From Selaginella moellendorffii (lineage: Eukaryota; Streptophyta; Lycopodiopsida; Selaginellales; Selaginellaceae): a stretch of DNA of 64,000 bases. The stretch is taken from the NCBI RefSeq assembly GCF_000143415.4, contig NW_003314282.1, positions 1,983,697 to 2,047,696 on the forward strand. Reading direction: 5' to 3'. The first letter of the stretch is position 1, and every line of letters starts with the position of its first letter. Both the position numbers and the translations under genes were made by a program. Below, in pieces: positions 38,265 to 50,021 of this stretch. The notes under the pieces are model-generated. The model saw only the letters and a list, made by a program, of their open reading frames with translations, was not told where the DNA came from and searched no databases.

Positions 38265-38895
38265 TATGTCTAGCTCCCAGTCTCAAACGGATGATCTCAT
38301 CAAGAGCAAGAACGAGCACAATCCCGTTGTCATTTACTCCAAGTCGTGGTGCCCGTAAGTTTTCTCCAAAGTTTCTCTCTCTCATGTTATTTTACTCGGG
38401 ACTTGATTTGTGTGTTGAGACCAGCTATTGCAGCAAGGTGAAGGGCCTGTTTAAGAAGCTGGGAGTGAAGGTGGTGGTCGTGGAATTGGACGAGCTCGGT
38501 GACTGGTTTTTCTCTCTGTAGCTCGTCTCTTGGATCCGACTCGAAGATCTGATGGTTTGTTTCGGATTTGTGTCTTAGTTGAGGAGGCGGACGTCCAGGC
38601 AGCCTTGAAAAGAATGACCGGGCAATCAACGGTGCCCAACGTGTTTATTGGTGAGCAAACTCTTTGCTTGCTTTGTCTAATGAATTCCTCCCTCCGTGGC
38701 ATTCTCAGGTGGAAAGCATGTCGGGGGATGCGATGGTATGTTACAACCAAGTACTTGGATCTTGTTCTACCGTAGAATGACTTCCTTTTCTTTCTTCCAA
38801 TTCCAATCTGTCTGTCTACAGATACGCATCGCCTTCACAGTCAGGGGAAGCTCATCCCGATGCTGCAGGGTGCCAAGGCTCAAATGCAGGGATGA
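38265..38895 (+). CDS. glutaredoxin, CPYC class
   Basis: This is a glutathione-dependent disulfide oxidoreductase. Five exons (38265-38354, 38425-38498, 38579-38650, 38709-38735, 38821-38895) give 112 residues. The active site is SKSWCPYC, split by the first intron. TVPNVFIGG holds the cis-Pro and GGCDDTHRLHSQGKL the glutathione-binding end. The frame is open upstream to a Met at 38137 (MGECVNPSPN), which would add an Arg-rich N-terminus like a plastid transit peptide. The shorter start, MSSSQSQTDD, gives a cytosolic form. It diverges from kinesin-5. Confidence 0.92.
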
Positions 38896-39157
38896 ATAAA
38901 AAGAGATTTGAGAGAGTTTTAGGGGGCTCGTCGTGTAGCCGCTGAGCGAGCTGCTTATCAGCAACAAAGGCGACAGGAGAGAAATGAGCGGACGAGGAGG
39001 GATATGTGTGTGTCGCCATTGGCTCACTGGAGTTTCAATAAAAATAAATAACGTGGGAGACGGAGACCTTAAAATTAAAACAGCCTACTATTCCTACTAG
39101 TTATTTAGAGGCGCAGGGAGAAGGAAGGCAGGAGGAGGAGAGGAGCAACAACGAGCA
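38896..39157. other. short intergenic region
   Basis: It holds the glutaredoxin 3' end and the KAS II promoter. A run of GCGGACGAGGAGG-type purines lies upstream. Nothing more is supported. Confidence 0.4.
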
Positions 39158-40274
39158 ATGGCAATGGTGGGCGCAGCAGCCGCACCCTTGTGTACGTGGC
39201 TGATTGCGGCGTGCCTCACCCATGGGATCTGCGGCGGAGACCTCAATTCCTCCTCCATTTCAATGGCTCCGCCTCCCGCTGGCAGCAGGAGATCCAGGCG
39301 ACGAGCTCGCGATCTACAGCAGCTCCACGCCACCGCCAGCGCCGCCGCCGCCGCCCCCCCAACATCCATGGCAGGAGCTGTGGTCGCGCTTTACGAATCA
39401 GGTCTGTCGTGCCTCTCTTTCGAGGCATGCCCCGAGTACCATCGCTCCGCAAAGTGGTCTCCCTCCTTCTTCGCTGCCGCTCCCTCGTCGTCGTCGTCGT
39501 CGTCGTCCAGGCCGTCTAGGAGACGAGGTCCTCGAGCAACAGCAGCAGCACCAGGTACGCTCGCATTTCTATCGCATTCGTATCGAGGTCACTGCTCTTG
39601 TTTGACTTGGTGTTGCTTGTCACTGGTACCACTTAGTGCTGCTAAGTCGATCGTGGCGAGCTCAGCCTGCAAGCCTTGGTTGCATGCATGCATGCATGCA
39701 CGCACGCACGAGAATGAGATTTTGGATTTTGCATTGGAAGAATGGTTGCTCATTGCTCACTAGTGAATCTCGCTATGGATTGCAGCAGGAAGAAACATGG
39801 CAGTGGCTGTTCAACCTATGCAACCTGTGCAACCTGTCAAGGAGAGCGTGGAGAGGAAAGTTGTGGCGACCAAGAAACGGAGGGTCGTTGTCACGGGAAT
39901 GGGTGTTGTGTCCTGCCTTGGACACGAGCCGGATGCTTTCTACGAGAATCTGCTCCGAGGCACAAGTGGAATAACAGAGATCGAGAACTTCGACTGCAAA
40001 GATTTTCCTACTGTAAGGATCCTGGAACTCGATTCACTCTTTGTTTTATTTACTCTTGTCTCTTTGCACCAGAGGATTGCCGGCGAGATCAAAGACTTCT
40101 CGCCCGATGGTTGGGTGGCCCCCAAGTTTTGTAAGCGCATGGACAAGTTCATGCTCTACTTGCTCACGGCTGGCAAGAAAGCTGTAGCGGACGCTGGAAT
40201 GACTCGGGACGTGATAGACCAGCTCGACAAGACGAAGTGCGGGGTTCTCATTGGTTCTGCAATGGGAGGCATGC

Positions 40275-40322
<48 letters not shown>

Positions 40323-41871
40323 CCACTAAAGTCTCTTTCTTTCTGTTGTTAGTCTACTCTTAACTCTTGTCGTGGCTCTGTTTTTCCCTTGCGTTGTGCC
40401 AGGTGTTTAGCGATGCAATCGAGGCTCTCAGAGTGTCATACCGCAAGATGAACCCGTTTTGTGTTCCGTTTGCGACAACAAATATGGGTTCCGCGATGTT
40501 AGCGATGGATCTGGTATGTACGCGTTGGAACGGCAAAACACAGAGTTAACGGATTTCATTTTCTGACCAGGGATGGATGGGGCCGAACTACTCCATCTCG
40601 ACGGCCTGTGCAACCAGCAACTATTGCATGTTGAGCGCCGCCAATCACATTGTCAGAGGCGAAGCGGTAACGAGAGATTTGATCGAGTTAGAATCTTTTT
40701 GACACAATTATAGAAAGCCTTTCTGCACAGGACGTGATGCTTGCTGGTGGATCTGATGCAGCCATCATTCCTATTGGTATGTCATTCTGGACACTACGTG
40801 TCCAGTGTTGCTGCGTGAACTGACTGCTCAACTTCATCCACTGTAGGCCTCGGAGGATTTGTTGCCTGCAGGGCATTGTCTCAGCGCAACAACGAACCAT
40901 CAAGAGCTTCTCGCCCGTGGGATGAGGTGAGTTGCATGCACTTGTGCACAGTGGCAGAGTTTTTACTATGTAGCAATGGTTTTGCAGGGCCGAGACGGGT
41001 TTGTGATGGGGGAGGGTGCGGGCGTCATCGTCTTGGAGGAGTTGGAACACGCCAAGGTGGGTCTTTGAACGTTTGCAGTCGAGGAGTGTGAACAATCTAA
41101 ACAATGCAGAGGCGAGGTGCCGAGATATATGCGGAGTTTCTAGGCGGAAGTTCGACTTGCGATGCGTATCACATGACGGAGCCCCATCCCGAAGGTGCTA
41201 TACCTGTTAAATGTTATTTATTTTTTCCTTTTCTTTTTGAATTTCTTCTTTATAACCGTGTTCAAGCAGGCGCGGGTATCTTGCTCTGCATTGAGAAGGC
41301 GCTGGCCCAAGCTGGCGTCGATAGACAAGACGTCAACTATGTGAATGCTCATGCAACTTCCACCCGGGCTGGCGATGTCCAGGAGTACAAGGCTATTATG
41401 CGGTGCTTCGGCAGTAATTCCGAGGTACTCTTCAACAGAACGAGCTTCATTCGGTAACGCTCATTTGCGTTGTGGCGCAGATTAAAGTCAACTCCACGAA
41501 GTCCATGACAGGGCACTTGCTAGGAGCAGCAGGGGGTGTTGAGGCGATTGCAACGATTCAGGTACTTGCCTTCAAATGTTTCAGGATTAAAGTGAAAAGT
41601 GCGTGTGTGTTCTAGGCAATCCGAAGTGGATGGGTGCATCCCACAATCAACATCGATACACCCGAGAAGGACGTGGTAAGTAATCTCACCCTTGAGATTA
41701 CGATCGCTTTGATATCAATGTGTTGCTCGTTAACGGTCTCCGCAGAACATGGAGGTAATCGTTGGTGCCAACAAACAGAAGCTGGACGTCAAAGTGGCCC
41801 TGTCAAACTCGTTCGGTTTCGGCGGACACAACTCGTCTGTTATTTTTGCGCCGTATCCAGCAAAGAAGTAA
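39158..41871 (+). CDS. KAS2: beta-ketoacyl-ACP synthase II, plastid
   Basis: It condenses malonyl-ACP with C16-ACP to extend fatty acids to C18 in plastids. About twelve exons. A Ser/Arg/Ala-rich transit region (to about 39790) precedes [21 protein letters not shown]. The catalytic Cys is in [10 protein letters not shown] (Cys codon 40607-40609), with the two His in NAHATST and [13 protein letters not shown]. The match is to KAS II more than [48 protein letters not shown]. It ends [14 protein letters not shown]. One intron opens with a (GT)23 run used as its 5' splice site (from 40276). A decayed partial copy of this gene lies at 10899-11409. Confidence 0.95.
39681..39710. repeat. (TGCA/CGCA)n microsatellite in a KAS II intron
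   Basis: Tandem GCAT units turning into CGCA units, inside the first KAS II intron. Confidence 0.85.
40276..40321 (+). repeat. (GT)23 microsatellite at a KAS II 5' splice site
   Basis: Uninterrupted GT dinucleotides begin directly after the exon end GGCATGCAG. Any unit could serve as the donor without a fixed consensus at +3 to +6. Confidence 0.95.
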
Positions 41872-42555
41872 AAAGACTTCCGTGTGCTCTTTTTAAAATA
41901 ATCAAAACTCTTTGCACAAAACGAAACCGTATTACGTCTTTCGTGAGGGAAGATGTCGTCTCGAGGTCTTTCCATGGCATTGTGGAGAGTGTCCAGTCAC
42001 TCCGTCGTAAGTTGCAGGCTGGGTGAGGCGGGCCCATCGCAACATCTCTTTTGACTCCTACTCACTCTATTTGCCGGTGCCGTCCAACAAAATTAACCAC
42101 ACACCCCACACTAGGATTTGACAGACGAGGAAAGAAGGTGGCTAGCTTGCAAGATTCTTAGCTAACCTCCAAGAGGAAAAAAGATTGCTTGAATCGCAGA
42201 CGAACTAAAATAAGCACTCACTGTTGCAATTGGGGGGTTCCATGTCGCTGTCCTCCTCTCAGCCAAATCTCCCCAAATCGGATTGCAAATCCCTCGCGCC
42301 TTTGTCTTGTAACGGCGCCAAAATCCAAGAGGAATATCTTGGCTTTGTCGTCTGCTTTTGAAACGTTGAGCTAGGTTATGACAAGAAAAGAGAGTGATCA
42401 GAAACTCCTGGTCGCTGAGGGATATGCAAGGCAAACCTTTCTGGTTACCTTGTTCCCTTTATAAAACTATATAAATAAAAAAATCAAATCAAGGGGGTAA
42501 ATGATGTGCACCACGCCAACCAAAATGACGTGCCGAGCGTAGATACACCGTTCTT
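41872..42555. other. intergenic region downstream of KAS II
   Basis: Short frames exist on both strands but none is conserved or recognisable. It includes a poly-A-rich patch near 42465-42490. Confidence 0.4.
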
Positions 42556-42570
42556 GTGGAGATTCAGAGC

Positions 42571-43002
42571 ATGCTTAAGTTGCTTGACGATGCGATGAGC
42601 AGCTCGGAACAAATACAAGCCTATGGATCAAAAACAGCTCTGGGACATCCCAGCATGCACCATGGCGCGCTCAACAATGGCTTTGGCGCAAACAGGCTGC
42701 TGTCCGTCACGAGTGGCGGGCTACTGGAACTAGAGCGTGGGCTTTCAGCAGGTTGATTTTCTTGTTTGTGAGTGCTCATCATCCACGCAACCTTTCAAAG
42801 ACAATAAGCCGATCATTCCAGTACAGGTATGCAGGCACAACGAGCATCCTGACTCTCTTTTCAGGAGATCCTCACGGCTGTGGACAAAGGAGGTGCAAAG
42901 CTTGGGATAGTCATTGCAATCGACCCACCCAGCGACAAGCGTTTTACAAGCTGGCGGGAGGAGAGCTCGAGACGATTTGGGAGATGAAAAACTGCTACTA
43001 GA
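42571..43002 (+). CDS. possible small two- or three-exon gene, unidentified
   Basis: An open stretch begins MLKLLDDAMSSSEQIQAYGS and ends at a good donor (GCAG|GTTGAT, about 42752). An acceptor at about 42865 (TTTTCAG) leads to a second open stretch, which reads either GDPHGCGQRRCK or, in another phase, EILTAVDKGGAKLGIVIAID before a stop. The second phase looks more protein-like, but the exons do not join in that phase without an extra exon near 42827. I do not recognise the family. It may instead be leader exons of ARPC4 just downstream. Confidence 0.3.
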
Positions 43003-43147
43003 TGCGATTGAACTCCAAGAGACTCTTGTTCTTAGTCAATATAAAAGCTTTAGATTTGTCTTCACCGCCTCTTATACACAAGAAACGAAACATATCCACG
43101 TTTTAAGCCTAGGGCTCTTTTCTACAGGGGATTCAGGATCGAGGGCG

Positions 43148-44036
43148 ATGGTTTGTGTCGCTCGCCTGTCTAAGTTGAGTTGCAAGCTTACATTTGTGTT
43201 TGCGTGCAAAGGCGAACACTTTGAGGCCGTATCTGACATGCATCAGGAACACGCTTACTGCGGCTATGAGTCTCCAGGTGGGCGATCAGATCCATGCCTG
43301 AATCCATTTTTACTCTTTTCGCTAGCTGTAGAATTTCCCATGTCAAGATGTGGAGCGACATAACAAGCCCGAAGTTGAGTTCAAGTAAGCTTTGCCTGGT
43401 GTGATTTCTTCTTCTCTCCACTCAAAATGTTCATCCTTGCTGGGGCAGAACCAACACGGAGCTACTCCTTAATCCCGTAAGTGCTCTCTTGCTTGCATTT
43501 GCACTGGACTTTAGTTTGCTTCCCAGATCTTAATCTGCCGTAACGAAGCAGAAAAATGCTTGATTGAAACGTCGATCAACTCCCTGCGAATCAGCATCAA
43601 GGTAAGCGCATCCAGAAGAAGCATGCGGGCATGAAAATGAATGCGCAGGTCAAACAAGCTGACGAGCTGGAAAACATCCTCACCAAGAAGTTCTTGAGGT
43701 TCTTAGCCATGAGGGCCGAATCCTTTCAAGTTCTTCGGAGAAAGCCTGTACAGGTAACTTCGTATCGTCCTCATGCTCGCTGCACGTCTAACTGATTGAC
43801 CACAGGGCTACGATATCAGCTTCTTGATCACCAACCAACACTGTGAAGAGATGAACAAGCACAGGCTGATTGACTTCATTGTCAGGTTTATGGAGGTGAG
43901 CTGCGAGATTGGGCTTGGCTAGCCGTCTGAAACGTTTGCTCTGCAGGATATTGACAAGGAGATAAGTGAGCTTAAGCTCTCTGTGAACACTCGAGGACGC
44001 CTGGTTGCGTCTGAGTATCTTAAGCAGTACACATAG
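43148..44036 (+). CDS. ARPC4: ARP2/3 complex subunit 4
   Basis: It is part of the seven-subunit complex that nucleates branched actin. About seven exons. The first coding exon is only the ATG (43148-43150). After an intron it reads [15 protein letters not shown], then [74 protein letters not shown] and [15 protein letters not shown], in the order and spacing of ARPC4 (about 168 residues). No part is missing. The stop is 8 bp from the stop of the convergent D27-like gene. Confidence 0.92.
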
Positions 44037-44044
44037 CGGATAGA

Positions 44045-45198
44045 TCATCCATATCCTATGGCAGCGCTCGTTAGTAGCAGTTTCTCCCTAGACCTGCAAA
44101 ATGAAACGTCTCTTTGGTGGGTGTCACCACAGACCATCCATTCATTCACCTTGGGACACAGGGGTGTGCTGCTCTTGCGAGCAATGGCGGTGGGACACAT
44201 TTCCAGGCACGGCGTTGAAACCGATGGATCGTCCTCCGGCGAAGGGGCTTCCACGCCAAACTTGAACTGGTAGGCGCGCCAAGGTCAGAGTTTCAAAAGC
44301 AGCAAATCGCCTCAGGCATTTACCTGACAACTCAAGTCGGCGAAGTTTGGTTCCATGAGCAGTGGCACTCCCAATTCCTTGCTGATAAACGCCTGGAACC
44401 AAGGAGCCAGCGGTGTGAGACTTACAGATTTAATGCGATGCACACCTGCGTGGGCAACTTGCAAGTATGGATGCAGATACCAGCGCACTTGGAGTGCTCC
44501 AGGTATTTGCATTTTTCGACGAGAACCTAGAAACGAATTACCATTAGCACCATCCATTTAAGCACGTACCCCGCTTGGAATGGAGGTTCCGTCCGACAGC
44601 TCCACACTGCCGATAGAACAGGTTCCCATGAGCCATTGACAAGTCGCTTGAGTCACTCTAGCTGCTCAAACACCTCGTGAAGATGGTCTCAAGCCGCGGA
44701 GGCGAGTGGCTTACCGGATAGGATGGCTGCAAGCTTTCCCTTGTTGATAGGTAGCACCACGGCTCTAAAGAGGCGCAGCAACGACTGTGGAAACATGGAG
44801 TTGAGAATGCGCACCTTTCAGAGAGAGCAACGAGCGTCAGACGGAGGAGGAGGACACGATTCTTCCAACTTACCGTGGCTTGCTCCACATCGGACTTGGC
44901 CTTGTATTTTGCCATGAGAAGCTGGGACAATTGAATCAAGCCATCGTAGCCAGGCCTGTCCGCGTCGCGTCCCACTTCCTGCCTAGCCAGGGTTACGAGC
45001 GCGAATGCCGCAGCACGCCACACCCACCTGTGCCAATTTGTTGCGAAACAAGGACAGGAACGCGGCGTCCAGCAGCGGGCCTTCCCTGTAGGATGCCGCA
45101 GCCTCCCTGCTGCTGTTGCCCATGGCGCTGCAGCGCACCGGGGCAGTGCAGCGGCAGGACAAGGTGGTGGTGCTCATCGCCAGCAGGTTGGTGGCCAT
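44045..45198 (-). CDS. D27-like carotenoid isomerase family protein
   Basis: D27 is a plastid iron protein that isomerises beta-carotene for strigolactone synthesis. Several exons encode the family's DUF4033-type domain: RPGYDGLIQLSQLL, VLPINKGKLAA, CQWLMGTCSIGSVEL, VEKCKYLEHSKCAGICIHTCKLPTQ, FISKELGVPLLMEPNFADLSCQFKFG and a Cys-rich end (CLEMCPTAI). The LGxPLxMxPNFxDxSC phrase is diagnostic in my recollection. The N-terminus (MATNLLAMSTTTLSCRC) suits a plastid transit peptide. Whether this is D27 proper or a D27-like paralog cannot be told. Its start is 40 bp from NDUFA8. Confidence 0.78.
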
Positions 45199-45206
45199 AG
45201 AGCGCA

Positions 45207-45214
45207 AAACCCTA
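45207..45214. promoter_or_regulatory. telo-box between D27-like and NDUFA8 starts
   Basis: AAACCCTA lies inside the 40-bp interval between two divergent start codons. Confidence 0.5.
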
Positions 45215-45238
45215 GCTTGACCTATAGCACAGGGGCGC

Positions 45239-45629
45239 ATGGAGCAGGGAAGCAAGCCCCCGCTGCCCACCACGCCGGTTCTCATGTCGGTGGCCCGGCA
45301 TGTGGCCCGGCGATGCACGGCGCAGAACAAAGCCTTCATGGAGTGCAAGCGCAGCCTGAGGGATCCGGAGAAGTGCCTGGACGAGGGCCACCAGGTCATG
45401 GGCTGCGTCTCCAGCTTGTGAGTAGCGCTATTCGCGCCCCTCGCCCACCACCACCACCACTGTGCTTGTGTGCTTGTGTGCTTGCAGGATCAAGGAGCTC
45501 CATGCCACCTGTGGCAAGGAGATGGAGTCGTACACGGGCTGCATGGACTACTACTCCAAGGACTTGGAGATGTGCCGGCAGAAGCAAAAGGAATTCGAGG
45601 CAGCCTGCCCGCTGCCAGAATTGAGCTAG
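45239..45629 (+). CDS. mitochondrial complex I subunit NDUFA8
   Basis: This is a small CHCH accessory subunit on the intermembrane-space side of NADH dehydrogenase. Two exons (45239-45417, 45488-45629) give about 106 residues. The Cys pattern is three CX9C elements (CTAQNKAFMEC, CLDEGHQVMGC, CGKEMESYTGC) and one CX10C (CRQKQKEFEAAC), the double-CHCH layout of NDUFA8. IKELHATCGKEM and YTGCMDYYS match plant homologs. No presequence is expected, since CHCH proteins are imported by oxidative folding. Confidence 0.88.
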
Positions 45630-45715
45630 ATCTCTCTTGCTGTACTTTTTAGTTGGCCAGGCGCCGATGAATCAAACCCACTTCACTCGCCTCTCTTAAG
45701 TCTAGGCTAGCTAAG

Positions 45716-45723
45716 TAGGGTTT
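45716..45723. promoter_or_regulatory. telo-box adjacent to a start codon
   Basis: TAGGGTTT ends one base before the ATG at 45725, so it lies in the 5' leader of that gene. Confidence 0.45.
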
Positions 45724-45724
45724 C

Positions 45725-48700
45725 ATGTCAAAGATGAGGGACGACGGAGGAGGATCTCCATCGCCACGGCAGCCCAGGCCGGGCAGCCGGCTTCATATGA
45801 TGCTGTCGGGTGGATCCCCGCAGCTCAAGCAGCAGCAGCAGCAGCAGCAGCCACAGATGGTGCGGGGGCATCAGCAGCAGCAGCAGCATCAGCACCAGCA
45901 CCAGAGGAAGGCTCCGGAGCCGCTACGACGAGCCGTCGCCGATTGTCTGTCAGCATCGCATCACGCCTCGCTCCCCCCGCTCACCTCCGAGCCCGTCCGA
46001 ACGCTCCAGGTTGATTATGGTCTTTGATGATGCAATAAGCTTGTGTTGGTCACCACCAGGACTACCTCGCCAATCCCTCCACCATCCACTTCGCCTACAT
46101 TGTCCTCTTGGAGCACGCACTCGCCGAGAGGGATCGGAGGTCTCTGTTTACTCACACACTGCTCTCAATACTTACTAGTTGGTGTGCTTTTGTTTTGTCC
46201 GCCAGCCCTCCAGTGGTGATCAAGTGTGTGGCGTTGCTCAAGCGATATCTCTTCAGGTAGACGCGCCCTCGTTGCTTGCTCTTTGCTTTTCTCACATTGC
46301 TTTCCAACACAGATATGTCCCTCCCATAACTACGCTCCAGCAAATTGATTCCTTCTGTGCGTCTCTCATCAACGAGTGTAATGCTGCGTCCGGGAAGCGA
46401 GCCGCCACCAGGGCCACGTCGTGCTCCCCTGGACCTTCGCCACTGCCGCCCCCCTCCACGCCGTCCGTCTTCGCGTCGGAACCTCTCCTCAAGTCACTTA
46501 CGTACGTGCGTGCCGTCGTCGCGCGCCACCTTCCCGGGTTCTCCTTGCGCCAGCACTCGGCCTCGTCACCTTCTCTCAAGCTCCAGCCCGTTCCGCCCTC
46601 TCCGCGCAGCAGGCTGCTCACTGCGCACTTCCAGCCGCCTCTTACGGATGACAAGGAGTTCGCAAGGCCCATGCTCGCTCTAGCCACCATCCACGACGAC
46701 AACGGCGTCTACATGGCCGCCGATGTGCTCAAGTGGCGTTGGATCCTGCCAAAGGGAAGCCAGCTCTGGATGCCTTCACCGGTTATGACAGACAGGTAGG
46801 ACTTCTCTACTCACTTGTGTGCTGGTACTCACCGCCGTGCATGGCAAAGGCAGCGGTGGCATTGCGAGGCCAAATGTGGATAATGTGGACAATCTGGAAC
46901 AAGGCATTGGCGTTCTCTGGCTCAAGCGCACCACCACCACTGCTGGCAGCACTGAGGAATCTAGGCTCGACCAGCTTCTGCGTGCATCTACAGCAGCGGC
47001 CATAGGGGACTCGGCAGCAGTGAAGTCGCATCTGCGGGATGTTGCTGCTTCCAAGCGTCAGCCCGTTACTCGTTGGTATGCTCGTCATTGCTTCACGTGA
47101 TCATGCCTCTTACAGCTCATTCTCAGGGGTGGTGAACCTTTGACTACCATGCGGAAGCGTCCGCGTCCTCTCTTCCAGTACAGATGCTATAGGTAAATGC
47201 GAGTTAAATGTTGAGCGTCTTCCGAAAGTGTTTTCCTGGTGACCTGCCCGGCTGATAGTAAACAGCAACCTTTGCGCTTGAGCGATGCTGATATCGAGGA
47301 AGTTATTGCTGCGGTTTGCGCTGAAGCAAGTAGCCCCACTTTGGCCTTAGCTCCGTCCCTGCCAAGCAGCCGGAGTGGCGATACAGCAAATGTTGCAGGG
47401 AGCGTTCTGATCAAGCTTATAATTGACATGTGAGTGGTGGTGTACTCCCGCTTGCCCCATAGACCAATATTTTGTGCCGTGCAGGTATCTTGCCGATGCT
47501 AGGACGGCGGCGCCTTTGACGCTTTCAGTTCTCCAAGTATCTCTCTTCTTACCATTAGATTGCCTCCTTCCTTATTTTACTTTTTGCTGTGTTTTCTCAG
47601 GTGATGCTAAGTTCGGGTCCTGTGACTGTTCGGGTTCGTGCTTTCGACCTTGTATTTAACCTGGGAGTCCATGCGCACCTTCTTGAACCAGTGCAAAGTG
47701 ATGACCAAGACGGTTTTCCGACAGGGACAACGGAGGATGTTAAGCACGGAAGACCTCGTGGCGTAGAGGAATTCGAGGCGTGGCTCCTTATCATTCTCTG
47801 CGAGATGATGCTCTTCCTACTCCAGGTAAACTTTATCCTCTCTATTTTTCTCATTCTGTTCTGTCAGCTGGAAGAAAAAGAAGAATCTATTTGGGCTGCC
47901 TCTATGAGCGCTCTGTTGTATTTGGTTTGCGACCGGGGCCGTATCAGAAGAGAGCGGCTGGAGAACCTGGATATCCGGGTAATATTATCTGGTTTGTACT
48001 GGTGCTCTAACTGGCTTGTTACCATTTCAGATCCTGAGGACTTTGCTGGAAATCAGCCGAGACAATGCGTGGGCCGAAGAAATTCATTGTCGACTGATCT
48101 GCATGCTGTGCAATATGCTGTACGTTGCGGAACCTACAGATAGCTCTCAAGATGGGAATGCAGTCTTTGATATTAACAGGCTGGAAGCCATTGGTGGCGT
48201 CGAACTGATTTGCAAAGAGGTAAAATTCTGAACACGTGAATATTGACCGCTTACTTGTTCTGTTTGTGTGTATGTAGTATTCGTTAGTGAGTAGCCCCGC
48301 TGCCAAGAGAAACCTCTTTGCCATCATTTTTGAGTATCTATTATGTGAGCTGCGCAGCAAGGCTGACGTTTCGGGAAAGAAATTTCCCAGTCAGGATGAA
48401 GTGCAGGCAATTGCGACGGCTCTTGTTCTTGCCGGTGCGCCGGATTCGCTGAGCATTGCGTTCAGGCAACGAGTAAACGGCGTCGGCGGACGATTGTGTA
48501 AATCTATCGTAAAGGCACTAGACAGGGATCTAGCCAACGGACGGCTTAATGCGACGGTATTTTAGTGCCAATTCCTTGTTCTTCTTAATTTGCCTCGTGC
48601 TTATCACGCAGGTCTTGGAACAAGTAGCGAAATCAATCGACACTTTAGTTGACAAATATGGTACTTTGGACGGAGAGTTCGGGGAGATGGTGTCCCTTGT

Positions 48701-50017
48701 CCTCGCTGACGAGTCACGTGAGGATGGCCCTCCTGTTTCTTATCTGGAAGCAAGAGCCTGGGCCATCCTGCATGCGTTGCTCCATTCCTCGCGATCCGAT
48801 TACCGCCACCACGGTTACTCGTGGCTCAACCAGCTCCTCGTAACAGAAGTGGAATGCTTGCATGGACGGAAAGACGCTTCCCACAGCAACTGCATGCTCA
48901 CAATTCTGGAGCAGGCGAAGGTTGATCCCCCTGAGAGCAAAACGTCAGCGGCCCATCTACTCTTTGGACTGTTGAAATCAAGGAGGCATTATGTCAGGCA
49001 AGGCTTTCTGATCGTATTGGAGCACTTCCTGTCGCAGTGCCAGAGACGGGGGCGTGCAGACGACACTGAAAGTTTTCCCGACAGCCTTCCCAGTACCTTG
49101 GTGTGGCTCATGAGTAGCTCCCTTTGGCAGTTTATCACTGCAAACGACACAAACCGTATTAACGTTTTACAGGTAGAGTTCGTGATAGCTCACGTCTTTT
49201 GTTCTCACCCTCTTGTAATTTACAGATGTGCAACCTGCTGCTCTCCCAAATATGCGTCAGGTCGGGGCCGTCTGCGGGGAAACACGACGACGACGACAAG
49301 AAAGAGCACAACGAGAGCGTCAGGGATACAGTGGTGGTTAGCTCGATAGCATCTCTATTTCTGAGGGATGAAGCTGCGGCACCTGAGCACCTACTGACCA
49401 AGATGCCAACGGCCCTGTTTTACTGGCCTCTGATGCAGCTGGCTGGAGCCACTGTGGACGACATGACTCTCGCCATCGCCGTTGGGAGTAAAGGCGGTGG
49501 AAACGTTCCCGGTTGTGCTTCGGATGTCCGAGCAGCACTTTTGTTGCTACTGGTTGGAAAATGCACGGTTGAGCAGGCTGCATTGGACGAAGTTGGTGGC
49601 GAGGAGTTTTTCAGGTAGCTTCATCGTGCTGCGCTTTGGTGCGTGAGCAGCTGACGTTGTCTCGGTTGGAAAACAGGTCGTTACTCGACGACAGGGACGC
49701 GCGCGTTGCCTACTTCACTGCTTCCTTTCTCATCAAGGCAAGTGCTTGCTGGCTGGGCTGATTATCCTCTGACTCGTTCTTTGCATGCAGAGGATGATGG
49801 TTGAGGATGCTGACAACTATCAACGCGTGCTGCACAACCTTGTTTTCAAAGCTCAGCAGGTCTGCCGTCGCAATCTCTGTAGATTATGTAAACTGGCTTC
49901 TTTTGTGATCAGAATAACGATGAGAAGCTACTGGAGAATCCTTATCTACAGCTTGGCGGCATCCTACAACTTGATCCCGATATAAAACCTCAAGCTTCGA
50001 CGCATGACGACTCATAA
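45725..50017 (+). CDS. conserved plant helical-repeat protein, AT3G12590 type
   Basis: The function is unknown. Many exons encode a large, mostly helical protein of over 1000 residues. The N-terminus is Gln-rich (CAG run 45830-45850). Conserved phrases include LKWRW, RPLFQYR, LRLSDADIEEVIAAVCAEAS, LIIDMYLADARTAAPLTLS, RVRAFDLVFNLGVHA, LEEKEESIWAASMSALLYL, ALFYWPLMQLAGA, VGSKGGGNVPG, KCTVEQAALDEVGGEEFFR and LLENPYLQLGGILQL, in an order I recall from Arabidopsis AT3G12590. The repeats look ARM/HEAT-like. No catalytic motif was seen. It stops 4 bp from the stop of the convergent ELP4. Confidence 0.8.
45830..45850 (+). repeat. CAG run encoding polyglutamine
   Basis: Seven AGC/CAG units in the first exon of the helical-repeat gene; more Gln and His-Gln units follow to about 45905. 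Confidence 0.85.
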
Positions 50018-50021
50018 CCCC

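Noticed and set aside
39204-39605. Pro-rich plus-strand frame over the first KAS II exon
   Set aside because: The frame starting [10 protein letters not shown] joins in phase with the conserved exon 2; this one does not.
40688-41104. 138-codon minus-strand frame with a similar frame at 10900-11163
   Set aside because: The apparent conservation of two protein-like frames is a by-product of the KAS II fragment duplication; the strand is antisense and crosses KAS II introns.
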